Position numbers and translations under genes: made by a program
Shown: piece after piece, positions 27,644-36,024 of the stretch
How positions within the stretch are numbered: the first letter of the stretch is position 1
Layout of the letters: each line of letters starts with the position of its first letter
Source: Planctomycetota bacterium
Lineage (GTDB): Bacteria; Planctomycetota; Planctomycetia; Gemmatales; Gemmataceae
Length of the DNA: 58,281 bases
Assembly (NCBI GenBank): GCA_003669555.1
Contig: QWOS01000043.1
Location: 1 to 58,281, forward strand
Reading direction: 5' to 3'
Notes under the pieces: generated by a model
The model's database searches: none
Told to the model about the DNA's origin: nothing
Seen by the model: only the letters and a program-made list of their open reading frames with translations

Positions 27644-28317
27644 CAGTGGACCCCCTGAAGCCAAGGTTTGCGGCAGCACCAGGTCCAGTGCCTGTCAGAG
27701 TTGGCCCACACCGTTGCGGGTGGGGCACCCAGCCTGGCCACACTCGCCCGCACTTCGTCGAGCGTCAGGGCGGCATGGAGACTGTCGGCGAACAGACGCC
27801 TGGCAGTAGCGGATTCGCCAGTCGCATGCAAGGCTACCAGGTTTTCCAGTTCTCCCAGGTCGTCGGGGCGGGCCAGGTCGCGCATGAAAATCCAGCCCCC
27901 CGGTGCGAGGGCCCGCCAGGCCTCGGACAAGACTGACCAGGGGTCTGGCACATGGTGGATCAGGCTGTTGGAGACGACCAGGCTAAATGCCCCGTCAGCG
28001 CAGGGAAGAGACTGGGCTCTGGCACGCAAGAAATCCGGGAAGGCCTTTTGGCTACGGGCATGGGCACAGGCCAGACGCAGCATCGACTGGGCTGCGTCCA
28101 CTGCCACTACGCAGCTACCTGGCAAGGCTTTTTCCAGCAACAGGGGAATCAGGCCCGTGCCAGCCCCCAGATCGAGAACCGGGCCGTGGCAGCCCGGACA
28201 AAAATGCAGCAAGTCGGCCACAAACCGGGAATTGACCTCACGATGATCCATGGCATCGTATTCAGCGGCCTCGGCGGGGTCGTCCATCACCTCAGGCTCG
28301 AGGAGCCGGGTCAGCAC
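27643..28317 (-). CDS. Class I SAM-dependent methyltransferase
   Basis: 224-residue Rossmann-fold methyltransferase. Seen: motif I LDLGAGTGLIPLLLEKALPG, VVAVDAAQSMLRLA (motif II acid), the DGAFSLVVSNSLIHHVPDP motif IV/V region and WRALAPGGWIFMRDL (post-motif). The N-terminus MLTRLLEPEVMDDPAEAAEYDAMDH is shared, as I recall, by a set of planctomycete methyltransferases; the substrate is unknown. The GTG at 28317 is used because AGGGGA precedes it by 8 bases; an ATG at 28287 is the alternative. Start overlaps the upstream gene by 7 bases and stop overlaps mlaE, so all three are in one unit. Confidence 0.85.
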   Translation of the reverse strand: MLTRLLEPEVMDDPAEAAEYDAMDHREVNSRFVADLLHFCPGCHGPVLDLGAGTGLIPLLLEKALPGSCVVAVDAAQSMLRLACAHARSQKAFPDFLRARAQSLPCADGAFSLVVSNSLIHHVPDPWSVLSEAWRALAPGGWIFMRDLARPDDLGELENLVALHATGESATARRLFADSLHAALTLDEVRASVARLGAPPATVWANSDRHWTWCCRKPWLQGVH

Positions 28318-28724
28318 ACCGTCGTCCCCTGAAAGGCTGCCCGAAGAGTGGGTCTTCCCTGCTGTCGCCGGTGCCGCTCAGCGCGGAATTCGTCGAGCAG
28401 GAAGTGGCGGTAGGCCAGGTCGTTGGCACCGCGGGCATCCCAAAAAGTGAGCACCGTTGAGGTAACGGGGGAAAGATTGGCAACCCTGTCGAGCCAGACG
28501 ATTCCGGAATCTTGGGCGAGATGGGCTGTTTTTGGGTGGTGCCAGGCTATCTGGGTCGCCAGGCAGCCCTGAGGGGGCATTTTGCTGAAGTAACCACTGA
28601 CCAGCAAAGGACTTGCTGACTCGAGGAGGTGGACAAGATGGGCCACAGCTCCATCCGTGGACCCTGGGAACCAGCGCTGATGCAGTTCGTCCAACACAGA
28701 TTGTGGGGGGTCCAGAATCAACAT
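28311..28724 (-). CDS. Protein of unknown function, first gene of the MlaE/methyltransferase cluster
   Basis: 137-residue protein I do not recognise. Seen: a predicted alpha/beta pattern (MLILDPPQSVLDELHQRWFPGS, LLVSGYFSKMPPQGCLATQIAWHH) and an Arg-rich region near the C-terminus (RAERHRRQQGRP). No signal peptide or membrane helix. The ATG at 28724 has GGAGAA about 8 bases upstream; the frame is open 51 codons further but without a site. Its last 7 bases overlap the methyltransferase start, so it probably works with that enzyme or is only coupled to it. Confidence 0.68.
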   Translation of the reverse strand: MLILDPPQSVLDELHQRWFPGSTDGAVAHLVHLLESASPLLVSGYFSKMPPQGCLATQIAWHHPKTAHLAQDSGIVWLDRVANLSPVTSTVLTFWDARGANDLAYRHFLLDEFRAERHRRQQGRPTLRAAFQGTTVC

Positions 28725-28940
28725 GGCCGGTTCTCCGGGTTGTGAGAGTGATTCTACCTCGGAGGTGGCTTGAACGGAAGACCAGCGTGGGAGAAAATGT
28801 CGGTTAATCACGCAACCTGAGGCCCCGTATGGGGAAAGAGTTTTTCTGAATTTTCCGCAAGGTTTGAATGCCGACAAAATTTCGTTGTTGATGGGCCAGA
28901 GTGGCCATCCAGAAGGATTTTATTGGGGGGGGAATAAAGA

Positions 28941-28973
28941 AACCCGCCAGGGGTGCGTGCCCCAGCGGGTTTT
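28941..28973. terminator. Hairpin between divergent units
   Basis: Stem AACCCGC/GCGGGTT (28941-28947 with 28965-28971) with inner GGGG/CCCC, followed by T residues on both strands (TTTC on plus, TTTCTTTATT on minus). It lies in the spacer between the divergent minus-strand cluster and infC, so it is either a terminator for an unseen transcript or an upstream structure of infC. Confidence 0.5.
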
Positions 28974-29217
28974 CGGAACTTGCGTGAAGACGGTCACACT
29001 ATTGCCTGGAGTTGCGGGATGGGTCAAGCCCAGGCCGGTAATAATTCCATAAAACTGAAAACTTTGCTGGCAAACTTTACAAAAGCCGCCCGAATTGCCT
29101 GCGTCTCCTGTTTTTAGGCATTTTTGGGGTCGATTCTTCGGAATTTTTATCGAAAACAGATCGCCCGGGCCAAAAAAGGGCCAAAAAGTTGTCCGGGATC
29201 GCTTGGTCTCTCTTTCC

Positions 29218-29246
29218 TTGACGCAAGCTGCCAAGTACCATACAGT
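29218..29246 (+). promoter_or_regulatory. Sigma-70-type promoter of infC
   Basis: TTGACG (29218-29223), a 17-base spacer and TACAGT (29241-29246), close to the TTGACA/TATAAT consensus. The predicted start near 29253 leaves a leader of about 120 bases before the infC start codon. Confidence 0.55.
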
Positions 29247-29374
29247 TGCGATCCGTTGACTTCCGGCCCGGATGGCGCCATGGCACTCTCAAATTGTCAT
29301 GGTTGGCAGGTTGGGTTCCCTACCTTGATCTTGCCAGGTGGCCAAAATGCAGTTTCCAAAAAGGAGGCGGGATT

Positions 29375-29911
29375 ATTCGTCCACCATTTGACCGCAGCGT
29401 GCCAGCCCCGCAAGACAGGGGCCATCGCGTCAATGACCAGATTCGTATCAGCCCCATTCGCCTGATTGGTGCGGAAAGCGAGCCCATCGGGGTAGTCCCC
29501 ACCTCGCAAGCCATGGACATGGCCCGCGAAGCCGGACTGGATCTGGTGGAGGTGGCTCCCAACGAGCGCCCACCGGTTTGCAAGATCCTCGACTATGGGA
29601 AGTTCCGCTACGAGCAGTCGCGCAAAGCGAACCGCTCGAAAGTGCATCAGCAAAAGCTCAAGGAAGTGCGCGTGCGGCCCAAGACCGGCGATCACGATGT
29701 GGAGGTGAAGGTCAACGCCGCCCGCAAGTTCCTCGAGAACAAAGACAAAGTCCTCATTCTGGTGCAATTCCGTGGCCGGGAAATGCAGCATTTGCAGGAA
29801 GGCAAGAAAGTCCTCGACCAGGTGCTGGAGCGCCTTGCCGATGTGGCCAAGGTGGAGCGGGGTGCCAGTATGGAAGGCAAACGCATGTCAGCCATGCTTG
29901 CCCCCAAATGA
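29375..29911 (+). CDS. infC: Translation initiation factor IF-3, AUU start
   Basis: 178-residue IF-3, which binds the 30S subunit and checks the start codon/initiator tRNA pairing. Seen: the N-terminal RVNDQIRISPIRLIGAESE, linker PVCKILDYGKFRYEQ, and the C-terminal domain KEVRVRPKTGDHDVEVKVNAARKFLENKDKVLILVQFRGRE. No in-frame ATG or GTG precedes this sequence closely; the first codon is one of two consecutive ATT triplets (29372 or 29375), 4 or 7 bases after a perfect AAGGAGG, and the second gives the better spacing. A non-AUG AUU start is the known autoregulation device of infC in E. coli. rpmI and rplT do not follow, unlike in most bacteria. Confidence 0.93.
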   Translation: MRPPFDRSVPAPQDRGHRVNDQIRISPIRLIGAESEPIGVVPTSQAMDMAREAGLDLVEVAPNERPPVCKILDYGKFRYEQSRKANRSKVHQQKLKEVRVRPKTGDHDVEVKVNAARKFLENKDKVLILVQFRGREMQHLQEGKKVLDQVLERLADVAKVERGASMEGKRMSAMLAPK

Positions 29912-29942
29912 CTTGACGCGCCCGTTTTTCCTCTCTACCGCT

Positions 29943-29980
29943 CAAGTGCGTGGCTGGGCCAAGGGCCCGCTGCGCACTTG
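29943..29980 (+). terminator. Hairpin after infC
   Basis: An 8-bp stem CAAGTGCG/CGCACTTG (29943-29950 with 29973-29980) enclosing a second stem GGGCC/GGCCC. Only a short T-run follows, so termination would be weak or factor-assisted. It separates infC from the oxidoreductase. Confidence 0.4.
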
Positions 29981-30022
29981 TTCCAAAGCCAACGGATCGT
30001 TTTTTCAACCGGGAGAACAGCC

Positions 30023-31585
30023 ATGGGTCGTCGCAGTCCGCAGCGTCGTCAGTTTCTTGCCACCACCGCCGGAGCCGCCATGGCCCTGCCCGCCGCCAGC
30101 TACAACAAGGTTCTCGGTGCCAACGAGCGCCTTGGAGTAGCCTTTGTTGGAGTGGGTGGCAGGTGCCAGGCGCACCTTTTGGTGGTGAACGAACTGGCCA
30201 AATCGCGCAAGGATGTCGCCCCGGTGGCGGTCTGCGATGTGTGGGACGGTCATCAGGGCAAGTACACCCGGATGAATGGCGGCGTGAAAGAAGAGAAGGT
30301 CTACAACCAGGGGCTTTACCCCTCGGCCCGGGTGGTGGGACTGGATCCCGAAGACAAGCGGCATGTGGTGAAGGACTACCGCCGCATTCTCGACCTGCCT
30401 GAGGTGGATGTGGTTTGCATTGCCACTCCTGACCATTGGCATGCCAAGATCAGCATCGACGCCGCCGATGCCGGCAAGCATGTCTATTGCGAAAAGCCGA
30501 TGGTGCGTACCATCGATGAGGCCCACGCGGTGGTTGACACCATGCAAAAGCGTAACCGTGTGATGACGGTGGGCGTGCAGTCGATGGCCGACCCCACCTG
30601 GCGTATGGCCAATCAGGCTGTGAAAGCTGGCAAAATTGGCCACATTGCCCAGGGCCAGACCAGCTATTACCGCAACAGCCTGGAAGGCCAGTGGCGCTAC
30701 TACCGTCTCTACCGTCAGATGAACCCCAAAACCATCGACTGGAAGATGTTTCTGGGAAACGACTTCAGCGTCATTCCTGGCGTGCCACTCGGCCCTGTTG
30801 TTCCCTTCGACCGGTCCACCTTCGCCCAGTGGCGCTGCCTGTGGCCCTTTGGCGGTGGCATGTTCACGGACCTTTTTGTTCACCAGACCACCCACATGCT
30901 TGAAGCCATGGGTATCCGCTACCCTGGCCGCGTGGTGGGCTCGGGCGGGTTGTACCTCGAATACGATGGTCGCGATGTGCCCGATGTGGCCACCATCGTC
31001 GCTGATTTTCATGAAGGGTGCCAACTGAGTATCAGCGCCACCATGATCAGCTCGTATCCCGTTGAAGAGGTGATCCGCGGCCGTTTGGGTACCATCAAGT
31101 TTGTCAAAAATGGTTACCAGATCATCCGCGACGATCCCGATAAGCGCGCCGGCATTCCTGCCCGGCTTGAACAGGCTATCCCCGGTGAGCTGGTTGAATC
31201 GAACACCGGCTTTGTCGACAAGAACGATGACACCAAAGCGTTGTGGAACAATTTCCTCGACTGCGTCAAAAAGGGCGACCGCAACACCTGGAGTACCCCT
31301 GAACTGGGTGCGGCCGCATTCACCACTGTGGCTTTGGGTGTGCAGAGCTACCGCACCGGGAAGGTGCTGTTCTGGGATCCCGAGGCGCGCAAGCCGGTGG
31401 AAGCTGATGGTTCCTGGGCGGCAAGGCTCGAAAAGCGCAGCAAAGAGCGCGGCAGGCCAAACCAGATTCAGGGCTGGACGGGTGGCGACCGCGGCAGCGT
31501 GGTCATCCCCAACGACTACATGAAGCTGGCCGGTCCCTGGACCGATGGCAAGGACCCCGCTCCCGAGGGCGCTGTGGGTGATTGA
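30023..31585 (+). CDS. Gfo/Idh/MocA oxidoreductase with twin-arginine leader
   Basis: 520-residue NAD(P)-dependent oxidoreductase, probably acting on a sugar or sugar derivative. Seen: a twin-arginine export leader (RRQFLATTAGAAMALPAASY), then the Rossmann domain GVAFVGVGGRCQAHL, AVCDVWDG, CIATPDHWHAKISIDAADAGKHVYCEKPM with the catalytic-region EKP, and a long C-terminal alpha/beta domain. The exported version with a Tat leader is very common in planctomycetes and acts in the periplasm. The ATG at 30023 has GGGAGAA about 6 bases upstream; a few open codons before it lack a site. Confidence 0.95.
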   Translation: MGRRSPQRRQFLATTAGAAMALPAASYNKVLGANERLGVAFVGVGGRCQAHLLVVNELAKSRKDVAPVAVCDVWDGHQGKYTRMNGGVKEEKVYNQGLYPSARVVGLDPEDKRHVVKDYRRILDLPEVDVVCIATPDHWHAKISIDAADAGKHVYCEKPMVRTIDEAHAVVDTMQKRNRVMTVGVQSMADPTWRMANQAVKAGKIGHIAQGQTSYYRNSLEGQWRYYRLYRQMNPKTIDWKMFLGNDFSVIPGVPLGPVVPFDRSTFAQWRCLWPFGGGMFTDLFVHQTTHMLEAMGIRYPGRVVGSGGLYLEYDGRDVPDVATIVADFHEGCQLSISATMISSYPVEEVIRGRLGTIKFVKNGYQIIRDDPDKRAGIPARLEQAIPGELVESNTGFVDKNDDTKALWNNFLDCVKKGDRNTWSTPELGAAAFTTVALGVQSYRTGKVLFWDPEARKPVEADGSWAARLEKRSKERGRPNQIQGWTGGDRGSVVIPNDYMKLAGPWTDGKDPAPEGAVGD

Positions 31586-31612
31586 TTTTTGCCACCGCTC
31601 CTGATCCCTTGA

Positions 31613-31646
31613 AACCCGGCGGTTCCTGATGGCCCGCCGGGTTTTT
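31613..31646 (+). terminator. Intrinsic terminator of the oxidoreductase gene
   Basis: 10-bp stem AACCCGGCGG/CCGCCGGGTT (31613-31622 with 31634-31643), 11-base loop and a T-run ending at 31646, 28 bases after the stop codon. Confidence 0.85.
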
Positions 31647-31810
31647 CCGTTCGCACCGTGTGGGTGATTCGTGCCGGTTGCTCGTTTCAGGACCAGCCCA
31701 GTCGTCAAGGGGCCATCGAAAGAGGCGCTTACGGTTACCCTTTCTCATGCTTTCCGCCCGATGCAAAACCTACGGCGCACCTCGAAAGGCGCCGCAAGCG
31801 GATACTGCCT

Positions 31811-33091
31811 GTGGGTCATGCCTTCCATTCCTGGAACTCTTGCCGTCCAGCCTGGTTGCTGGCGTTGTCCCTCTGCATGCTGGTTGTCGGCTGCAAACTG
31901 ACAAAAAAGGGCTCGCAAACACCCACCGATCAGGGTATCGATCCGACCCATCTGGTGGACCTGGAAGCCCGCGCCCAAAAAAAGAGCGGCCTCGAATTTT
32001 CCGACCTGTTTGCCGAGGCGGAGGTGTTGCGCAAAAGCAAAGTGGCCATGGCAACCGGGCCCAAACGCTCCATCCTGGTGCTATCTGGTGGCGGTAGCTA
32101 TGGGGCTTTCCAGGCGGGTGTGTTGCGCGGCTGGGGCGACACAGGGACCCGACCAGAATTTGCGGTCATCACCGGAGTGAGCACCGGTGCACTTCTGGCG
32201 GCCACCACTTTTCCTGGGCCTGATCGTGACAATGTCTTCGAGGCTGTCTTCACCTCGGTTTCCAATAAAGACATCTTTCGGAAAAAGAATGTTTTTGCCG
32301 GGATCGCTACAGGTTCCATGGCCAATACTGCGCCATTGCGCGAACTGGTAGACGCGACAGTCAACCCTGAATATCTGGACCGCGTGGCCGGGGAGCATGC
32401 CCGTGGCCGGCGATTGTATATTGGCACCACCAATCTCGAAACAAAGCGCCAGGTGATCTGGGACATGGGAGCTATCGCCAGCAGGCATCGCACTGATCCC
32501 GGCAGCCAGGAACTATTCCGGCGGCTGCTGATGGCCTCCACCGCCATTCCCGGATTTTTTCCGGCGGTGGAGATCCCCATCACGGTGGACGGCAAGCAAC
32601 TGATCGAGAAGCATGTGGACGGTGGAGTGACTGCCGGTCTGTTCTTGCGCCCACCCAACCTGGGCGGCAGCAATCCCAAAGCGGATCTGGCAGGCAATGA
32701 CTTGTACTGCCTGCTGGCGGGGAAGCTCTTCGCTGATCCTGGCCCTCCCGGCAATGATCTGGTGAGCCTGGGTTCCAGCACCCTCGCAGCGTTGCTAACC
32801 GGCCAGGTGCGGGATGAATTGTCCGAGATTTACGCTATTTGTGTCTTTCAGGGTCTGAATTTTCATCTGGGCGTCATTCCCAAGGAATACCCTGTAACCA
32901 TGAAGTCTGCAGAGTTTAACAAAGAACAGATGCGCGATATCTTCAATATGGGGCGGCGGATCGGGCAGACCGGCCAGGTCTGGCGCGACACCCCCCCCGG
33001 CTCCAATCCCGGCGAACGCCCGGAAGTGCGTGGCAGCAATCATCTGCACCAGATGCCGCCCCAGTCCACGGCGCCTTCCGGCCTCCGCTAA
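31811..33091 (+). CDS. Patatin-like phospholipase lipoprotein
   Basis: About 426 residues, a membrane-anchored lipid acyl hydrolase. Seen: a leader ending in the lipobox LVVGC (Cys about residue 28), the oxyanion block GGGSYGAFQAG, the nucleophile elbow G-V-S124-T-G, and the catalytic-dyad Asp in VDGGV (Asp about 270); Ser-Asp dyads of this kind are the patatin mechanism. The tail is Pro/Gly-rich. The start is uncertain: the frame is open from 31658, and GTG at 31811 is chosen because it directly precedes the leader; only a weak AGCGGA lies upstream. Effectors or housekeeping lipases share the fold. Confidence 0.85.
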   Translation: MGHAFHSWNSCRPAWLLALSLCMLVVGCKLTKKGSQTPTDQGIDPTHLVDLEARAQKKSGLEFSDLFAEAEVLRKSKVAMATGPKRSILVLSGGGSYGAFQAGVLRGWGDTGTRPEFAVITGVSTGALLAATTFPGPDRDNVFEAVFTSVSNKDIFRKKNVFAGIATGSMANTAPLRELVDATVNPEYLDRVAGEHARGRRLYIGTTNLETKRQVIWDMGAIASRHRTDPGSQELFRRLLMASTAIPGFFPAVEIPITVDGKQLIEKHVDGGVTAGLFLRPPNLGGSNPKADLAGNDLYCLLAGKLFADPGPPGNDLVSLGSSTLAALLTGQVRDELSEIYAICVFQGLNFHLGVIPKEYPVTMKSAEFNKEQMRDIFNMGRRIGQTGQVWRDTPPGSNPGERPEVRGSNHLHQMPPQSTAPSGLR

Positions 33092-33191
33092 GGCCCAGGC
33101 AATCTTTTCCGGGTGCCAGGCCGATCAGGCCAGACTTTTCGCAGGCATCATGCTATTCTCGAGGGCTATTCCCTCACGGAACCAGGTCCTC

Positions 33192-33623
33192 ATGAGTCAT
33201 TTTCTGGCCAGGTGCCTGTTTGTTTGCGGCACGCTCTGGACACTGCCCAACACGCTGCTGGGGCTGACGGTTTGGGTCACGCTGGCCCCTTGGGGGGCGC
33301 GTGCCCGTGTCGTCACCGGGGTGGTGGAGATCGCCGGAGCGCCGGTGCGCGGCTTCCTTTCCCGCTTTTGCGGTGGTGCCATCGGCCTGACCCTGGGCCA
33401 GACGGTTTTATCCTGGACGCCAGCCACCCATGCCAGGGCCCGCGACCATGAGAGGGTGCATGTGCGCCAGTATCTGCTCTGGGGGCCGCTTTTTTTACCT
33501 GCCTATTGTCTGGCCTCAGCCTGGATCTGGTTGCGGGGTGGCGATCCGTACCATGGCAACCCTTTTGAAAAGCAGGCCTATGCGGTTGCCTGCATTGATC
33601 CGGCGGTGGATGATGGGCTGTAA
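33192..33623 (+). CDS. Small membrane protein with HExxH motif
   Basis: 143-residue protein with two or three hydrophobic segments and no named family that I recognise. Seen: N-terminal helix (FLARCLFVCGTLWTLPNTLLGLTVW), a polar stretch, then H86-E-R-V-H90 followed by VRQYLLWGPLFLPAYCLASAWIW, a helix that begins immediately after the motif, and NPFEKQAYA whose Glu126 could be a third metal ligand. HExxH followed at a distance by E is the gluzincin pattern, so a membrane-embedded peptidase is possible but unproved. ATG at 33192 with CCAGG upstream. It lies between the patatin gene and a sulfatase on the same strand. Confidence 0.68.
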   Translation: MSHFLARCLFVCGTLWTLPNTLLGLTVWVTLAPWGARARVVTGVVEIAGAPVRGFLSRFCGGAIGLTLGQTVLSWTPATHARARDHERVHVRQYLLWGPLFLPAYCLASAWIWLRGGDPYHGNPFEKQAYAVACIDPAVDDGL

Positions 33624-33658
33624 AGTAGTTGGCCGGAATAGGCTGAGGGAAAATAACC

Positions 33659-35080
33659 ATGGTGGTTTCTTGTCTGCTCGTGGCTATCAGCCTGGCGGTT
33701 GCCGAAGTTTCGGCTCACCCCAATATTGTGGTGATCCTCACCGATGACCAGGGTTATGGCGACATCGGGGCGCATGGTAATCCCGTACTGAAAACCCCCC
33801 ATCTCGATCGCCTGCATCGCCAAAGCGCCCGCTTCACCGATTTCCTCATCTCGCCCACCTGCGCACCCACCCGCTCGGCGCTGATGACCGGCCGCCATGA
33901 GTTCCGTAATGGAGTTACCCACACCATTTTTGAGCGGGAGCGCTTGACGCCCGGCGCCACCATCCTGCCCCAACTGCTGCGGGGGGGTGGTTACACTACT
34001 GGTATCTTTGGCAAGTGGCATCTGGGGGATGAAGAGGCCTACCTGCCAGGAATGCGTGGCTTTGACTCAGTCTGCATCCATGGTGCGGGGGGCATCGGCC
34101 AAACCTTCCCGGGCAGTTGCGGTGACGCTCCCGGGAACCAGTACACCGATCCGGCGCTATGGTGCGATGGTGCCTTTGTGAAGGAGAAGGGTTACTGCAC
34201 CGATATTTTTTTCCGGCGGGCGATGGACTGGATCGACAAAACGGCGGGCAAAAAACCTTTTTTTTGCTGGATCGCCCCCAATGCGCCACACGCTCCGCTC
34301 CAGGTGCGCCCCGAAGATGAAGCCCGCTACGCCGGCAAAGCAAGCGCCGGGCAGGCCAGGTTTTTCGGGATGGTGGCAAACATTGACGACAACATCGGCC
34401 GTCTCACCACTTTTCTGGCTGAAAAGGGCCTTGACCAGAACACCCTGGTGGTCTTCCTCACTGACAATGGCGGTACTGAGGGGGTGCCCGTGTTCAACGC
34501 GGGCATGCGAGGCGCCAAAGGAAGCGTTTGGCGGGGGGGAACCCGTGGGTGTTCGTTCTGGCGCCTGCCAGGTGTGATCAAACCCGGTGATGTGACCAGG
34601 CTGGCTGCCCATGTGGATGTGCTGCCCACCCTCCTCGAACTGGCTGGGGTCCCTTGCCCCGCCCCTGTGAAGCCCCAGGTGGAAGGCCGCAGCCTGCTGC
34701 CCCTGTTGCAGGATCCCCAGGCCGCCTGGGAGGAGCGCATGCTGGTCAGTCATCTGGGGCGCTGGCCGAAAGGCCAGGCCGAGGCATATGCCCGGCGGGT
34801 GACAGCGGTGCGGGGAAGTCGCTGGAAACTGATCCAGCCCCTGATGGACCGGGATGCCCCCTGGCAACTCTATGACCTGGTTGCCGACCCTGCCGAGAAG
34901 AGCGATGTTGCCAACGAGTACCCGGATCGGGTGCGGGAATTATCGGCGCACCACAGCAGCTGGTGGGAGTCGATCCGCCCTGGCCTGGTCAACGAGAATG
35001 TCACCGGACCGGCGGTGAATCCCTTCAAGGAGCGCTACTGGCAGCAGTTTCCCCTGGAAAAACCGGCCGCGAAACCGTGA
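33659..35080 (+). CDS. Secreted sulfatase (second copy)
   Basis: 473-residue formylglycine sulfatase, about 90 residues shorter than the one at 0.8 kb and clearly a separate subfamily. Seen: signal peptide (VVSCLLVAISLAVAEVSA), PNIVVILTDDQGYGDIG with the metal Asp pair, active-site C68-A-P-T-R72, GKWHLGDE, and DNGGTEG. The C-terminus has the usual PWQLYDLVADPAE segment. The substrate is unknown; sulfated polysaccharides are typical for these bacteria. ATG at 33659 has GAGGGAA about 7 bases upstream. A terminator overlaps its stop codon. Confidence 0.94.
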   Translation: MVVSCLLVAISLAVAEVSAHPNIVVILTDDQGYGDIGAHGNPVLKTPHLDRLHRQSARFTDFLISPTCAPTRSALMTGRHEFRNGVTHTIFERERLTPGATILPQLLRGGGYTTGIFGKWHLGDEEAYLPGMRGFDSVCIHGAGGIGQTFPGSCGDAPGNQYTDPALWCDGAFVKEKGYCTDIFFRRAMDWIDKTAGKKPFFCWIAPNAPHAPLQVRPEDEARYAGKASAGQARFFGMVANIDDNIGRLTTFLAEKGLDQNTLVVFLTDNGGTEGVPVFNAGMRGAKGSVWRGGTRGCSFWRLPGVIKPGDVTRLAAHVDVLPTLLELAGVPCPAPVKPQVEGRSLLPLLQDPQAAWEERMLVSHLGRWPKGQAEAYARRVTAVRGSRWKLIQPLMDRDAPWQLYDLVADPAEKSDVANEYPDRVRELSAHHSSWWESIRPGLVNENVTGPAVNPFKERYWQQFPLEKPAAKP

Positions 35081-35095
35081 CCCTCCGGTTTTTTT
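35058..35095 (+). terminator. Terminator overlapping the sulfatase stop
   Basis: Stem AAAAACCGG/CCGGTTTTT (35058-35066 with 35085-35093) with continuing T residues. The stop codon of the sulfatase lies in the loop. It separates that gene from the convergent ung. Confidence 0.65.
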
Positions 35096-35775
35096 CACAG
35101 GGACCAGTCCACCGTCGGCTGGCCGTGCTCAGCCAGCCAGGCGTTGGCTTTGGAAAAGGGTTTTGAGCCCAAAAAACCCCGATAGGCCGATAACGGGGAC
35201 GGGTGGGCTGAATACAAGGCCCCGTGCGGCGGACAGAGTAAGGGGTCGGCCAGTTTGCGGGCGTGTGATCCCCACAAAATGAACAGGGTAGGGCGTTCGC
35301 TGGCTACCACCACCCGCAGCACCGCCGCCACCACCAGTTCCCAGCCATTACCGGCATGGGAATGCGCTTCTCCCAGACGAACCGTCAGGGCGGTGTTGAG
35401 GAGCAGCACACCTGACCGTGCCCATGCCTCAAGGCCGCCATGATCCGGAATGGCGTGTCCAAGGTCATTGTGCCATTCCTTGAAAATATTGCGCAGGGAG
35501 GGGGGAAGCCGGATCCCCTGACCCACCGAAAAGGCCAGCCCATGGGCTTGACCCGGCCCGTGGTAAGGGTCCTGGCCCACAATCACCACACGCACCCCAT
35601 CTGGTGGCGTCAGTTCCAGAGATTTGAACCATTCAGCCTGGGGTGGCAAAACGGTATGGCTCGCTTGCTCATGGTGCAAAAAATGAGCTAATCCTGTTAA
35701 ATGGGTGGGCTTCAGGTCAAAAGCAGGGTGGCCACGCCACGGGGACGGGATTCGGTGGAAAAGCTGGGTTGGCAA
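35095..35775 (-). CDS. ung: Uracil-DNA glycosylase (family 1)
   Basis: 226-residue base-excision repair enzyme that removes uracil from DNA. Seen: the catalytic water-activating motif GQD69PYHGPGQAHGLAFS (67-83), LLLNTALTVR, and the DNA-intercalating loop H191PSPLSAYRG. Length fits. The start is the TTG at 35775 with AGGGG 8 bases upstream; the N-terminus lacks the usual long tail, so a slightly different start is possible. Convergent with the sulfatase. Confidence 0.95.
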   Translation of the reverse strand: MPTQLFHRIPSPWRGHPAFDLKPTHLTGLAHFLHHEQASHTVLPPQAEWFKSLELTPPDGVRVVIVGQDPYHGPGQAHGLAFSVGQGIRLPPSLRNIFKEWHNDLGHAIPDHGGLEAWARSGVLLLNTALTVRLGEAHSHAGNGWELVVAAVLRVVVASERPTLFILWGSHARKLADPLLCPPHGALYSAHPSPLSAYRGFLGSKPFSKANAWLAEHGQPTVDWSL

Positions 35776-35855
35776 ATGATTTCCCCTGGATGTGTTAGGT
35801 GGCGGTAGTGATATCTGCCGGCCGGGTTATCATGACGCACCGGGGTTTCCACCGG

Positions 35856-35884
35856 TTGGCAAAAACCGTCATTTGCCCTATTAT
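35856..35884 (+). promoter_or_regulatory. Strong sigma-70-type promoter of ilvC
   Basis: TTGGCA (35856-35861), exactly 17 bases of spacer, and TATTAT (35879-35884), very close to consensus. The predicted transcript starts near 35891 and has a leader of about 135 bases. Confidence 0.65.
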
Positions 35885-35959
35885 GCACTCTTCACGCTAT
35901 CCATCCGGGCCGCACTGTTATTGAGGGCTTCAGGGTGGTCCCGCGCGCATCGTGGGCAG

Positions 35960-35984
35960 AGGTGCCAAGCCCCGCGGCACTTTT
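35960..35984 (+). promoter_or_regulatory. Leader hairpin with T-run before ilvC
   Basis: Stem AGGTGCC/GGCACTT (one G-U) around a 9-base C-rich loop, with four T residues overlapping its 3' end. Positioned inside the ilvC leader, about 40 bases before the start codon, it could act as an attenuator. No leucine/valine/isoleucine leader peptide was seen. Confidence 0.35.
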
Positions 35985-36024
35985 CGGTATTGGAGCGTTC
36001 AACAGGGGAGGTTCAGAGGCCAGC

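Noticed and set aside
28321-28329. GTCGTCCCC, similar to the loop of the tandem repeat at the right end
   Set aside because: Lies in the coding overlap of two minus-strand genes, without the flanking stem; likely chance.
30005-31708. 567-residue minus-strand frame opposite the Gfo/Idh gene
   Set aside because: The plus-strand protein has clear Rossmann and Tat motifs; this frame is rich in H, V and G as expected of an antisense shadow.
31658-31810. Longer N-terminus of the patatin gene
   Set aside because: No ribosome site and it would bury the lipoprotein leader 50 residues inside the protein.
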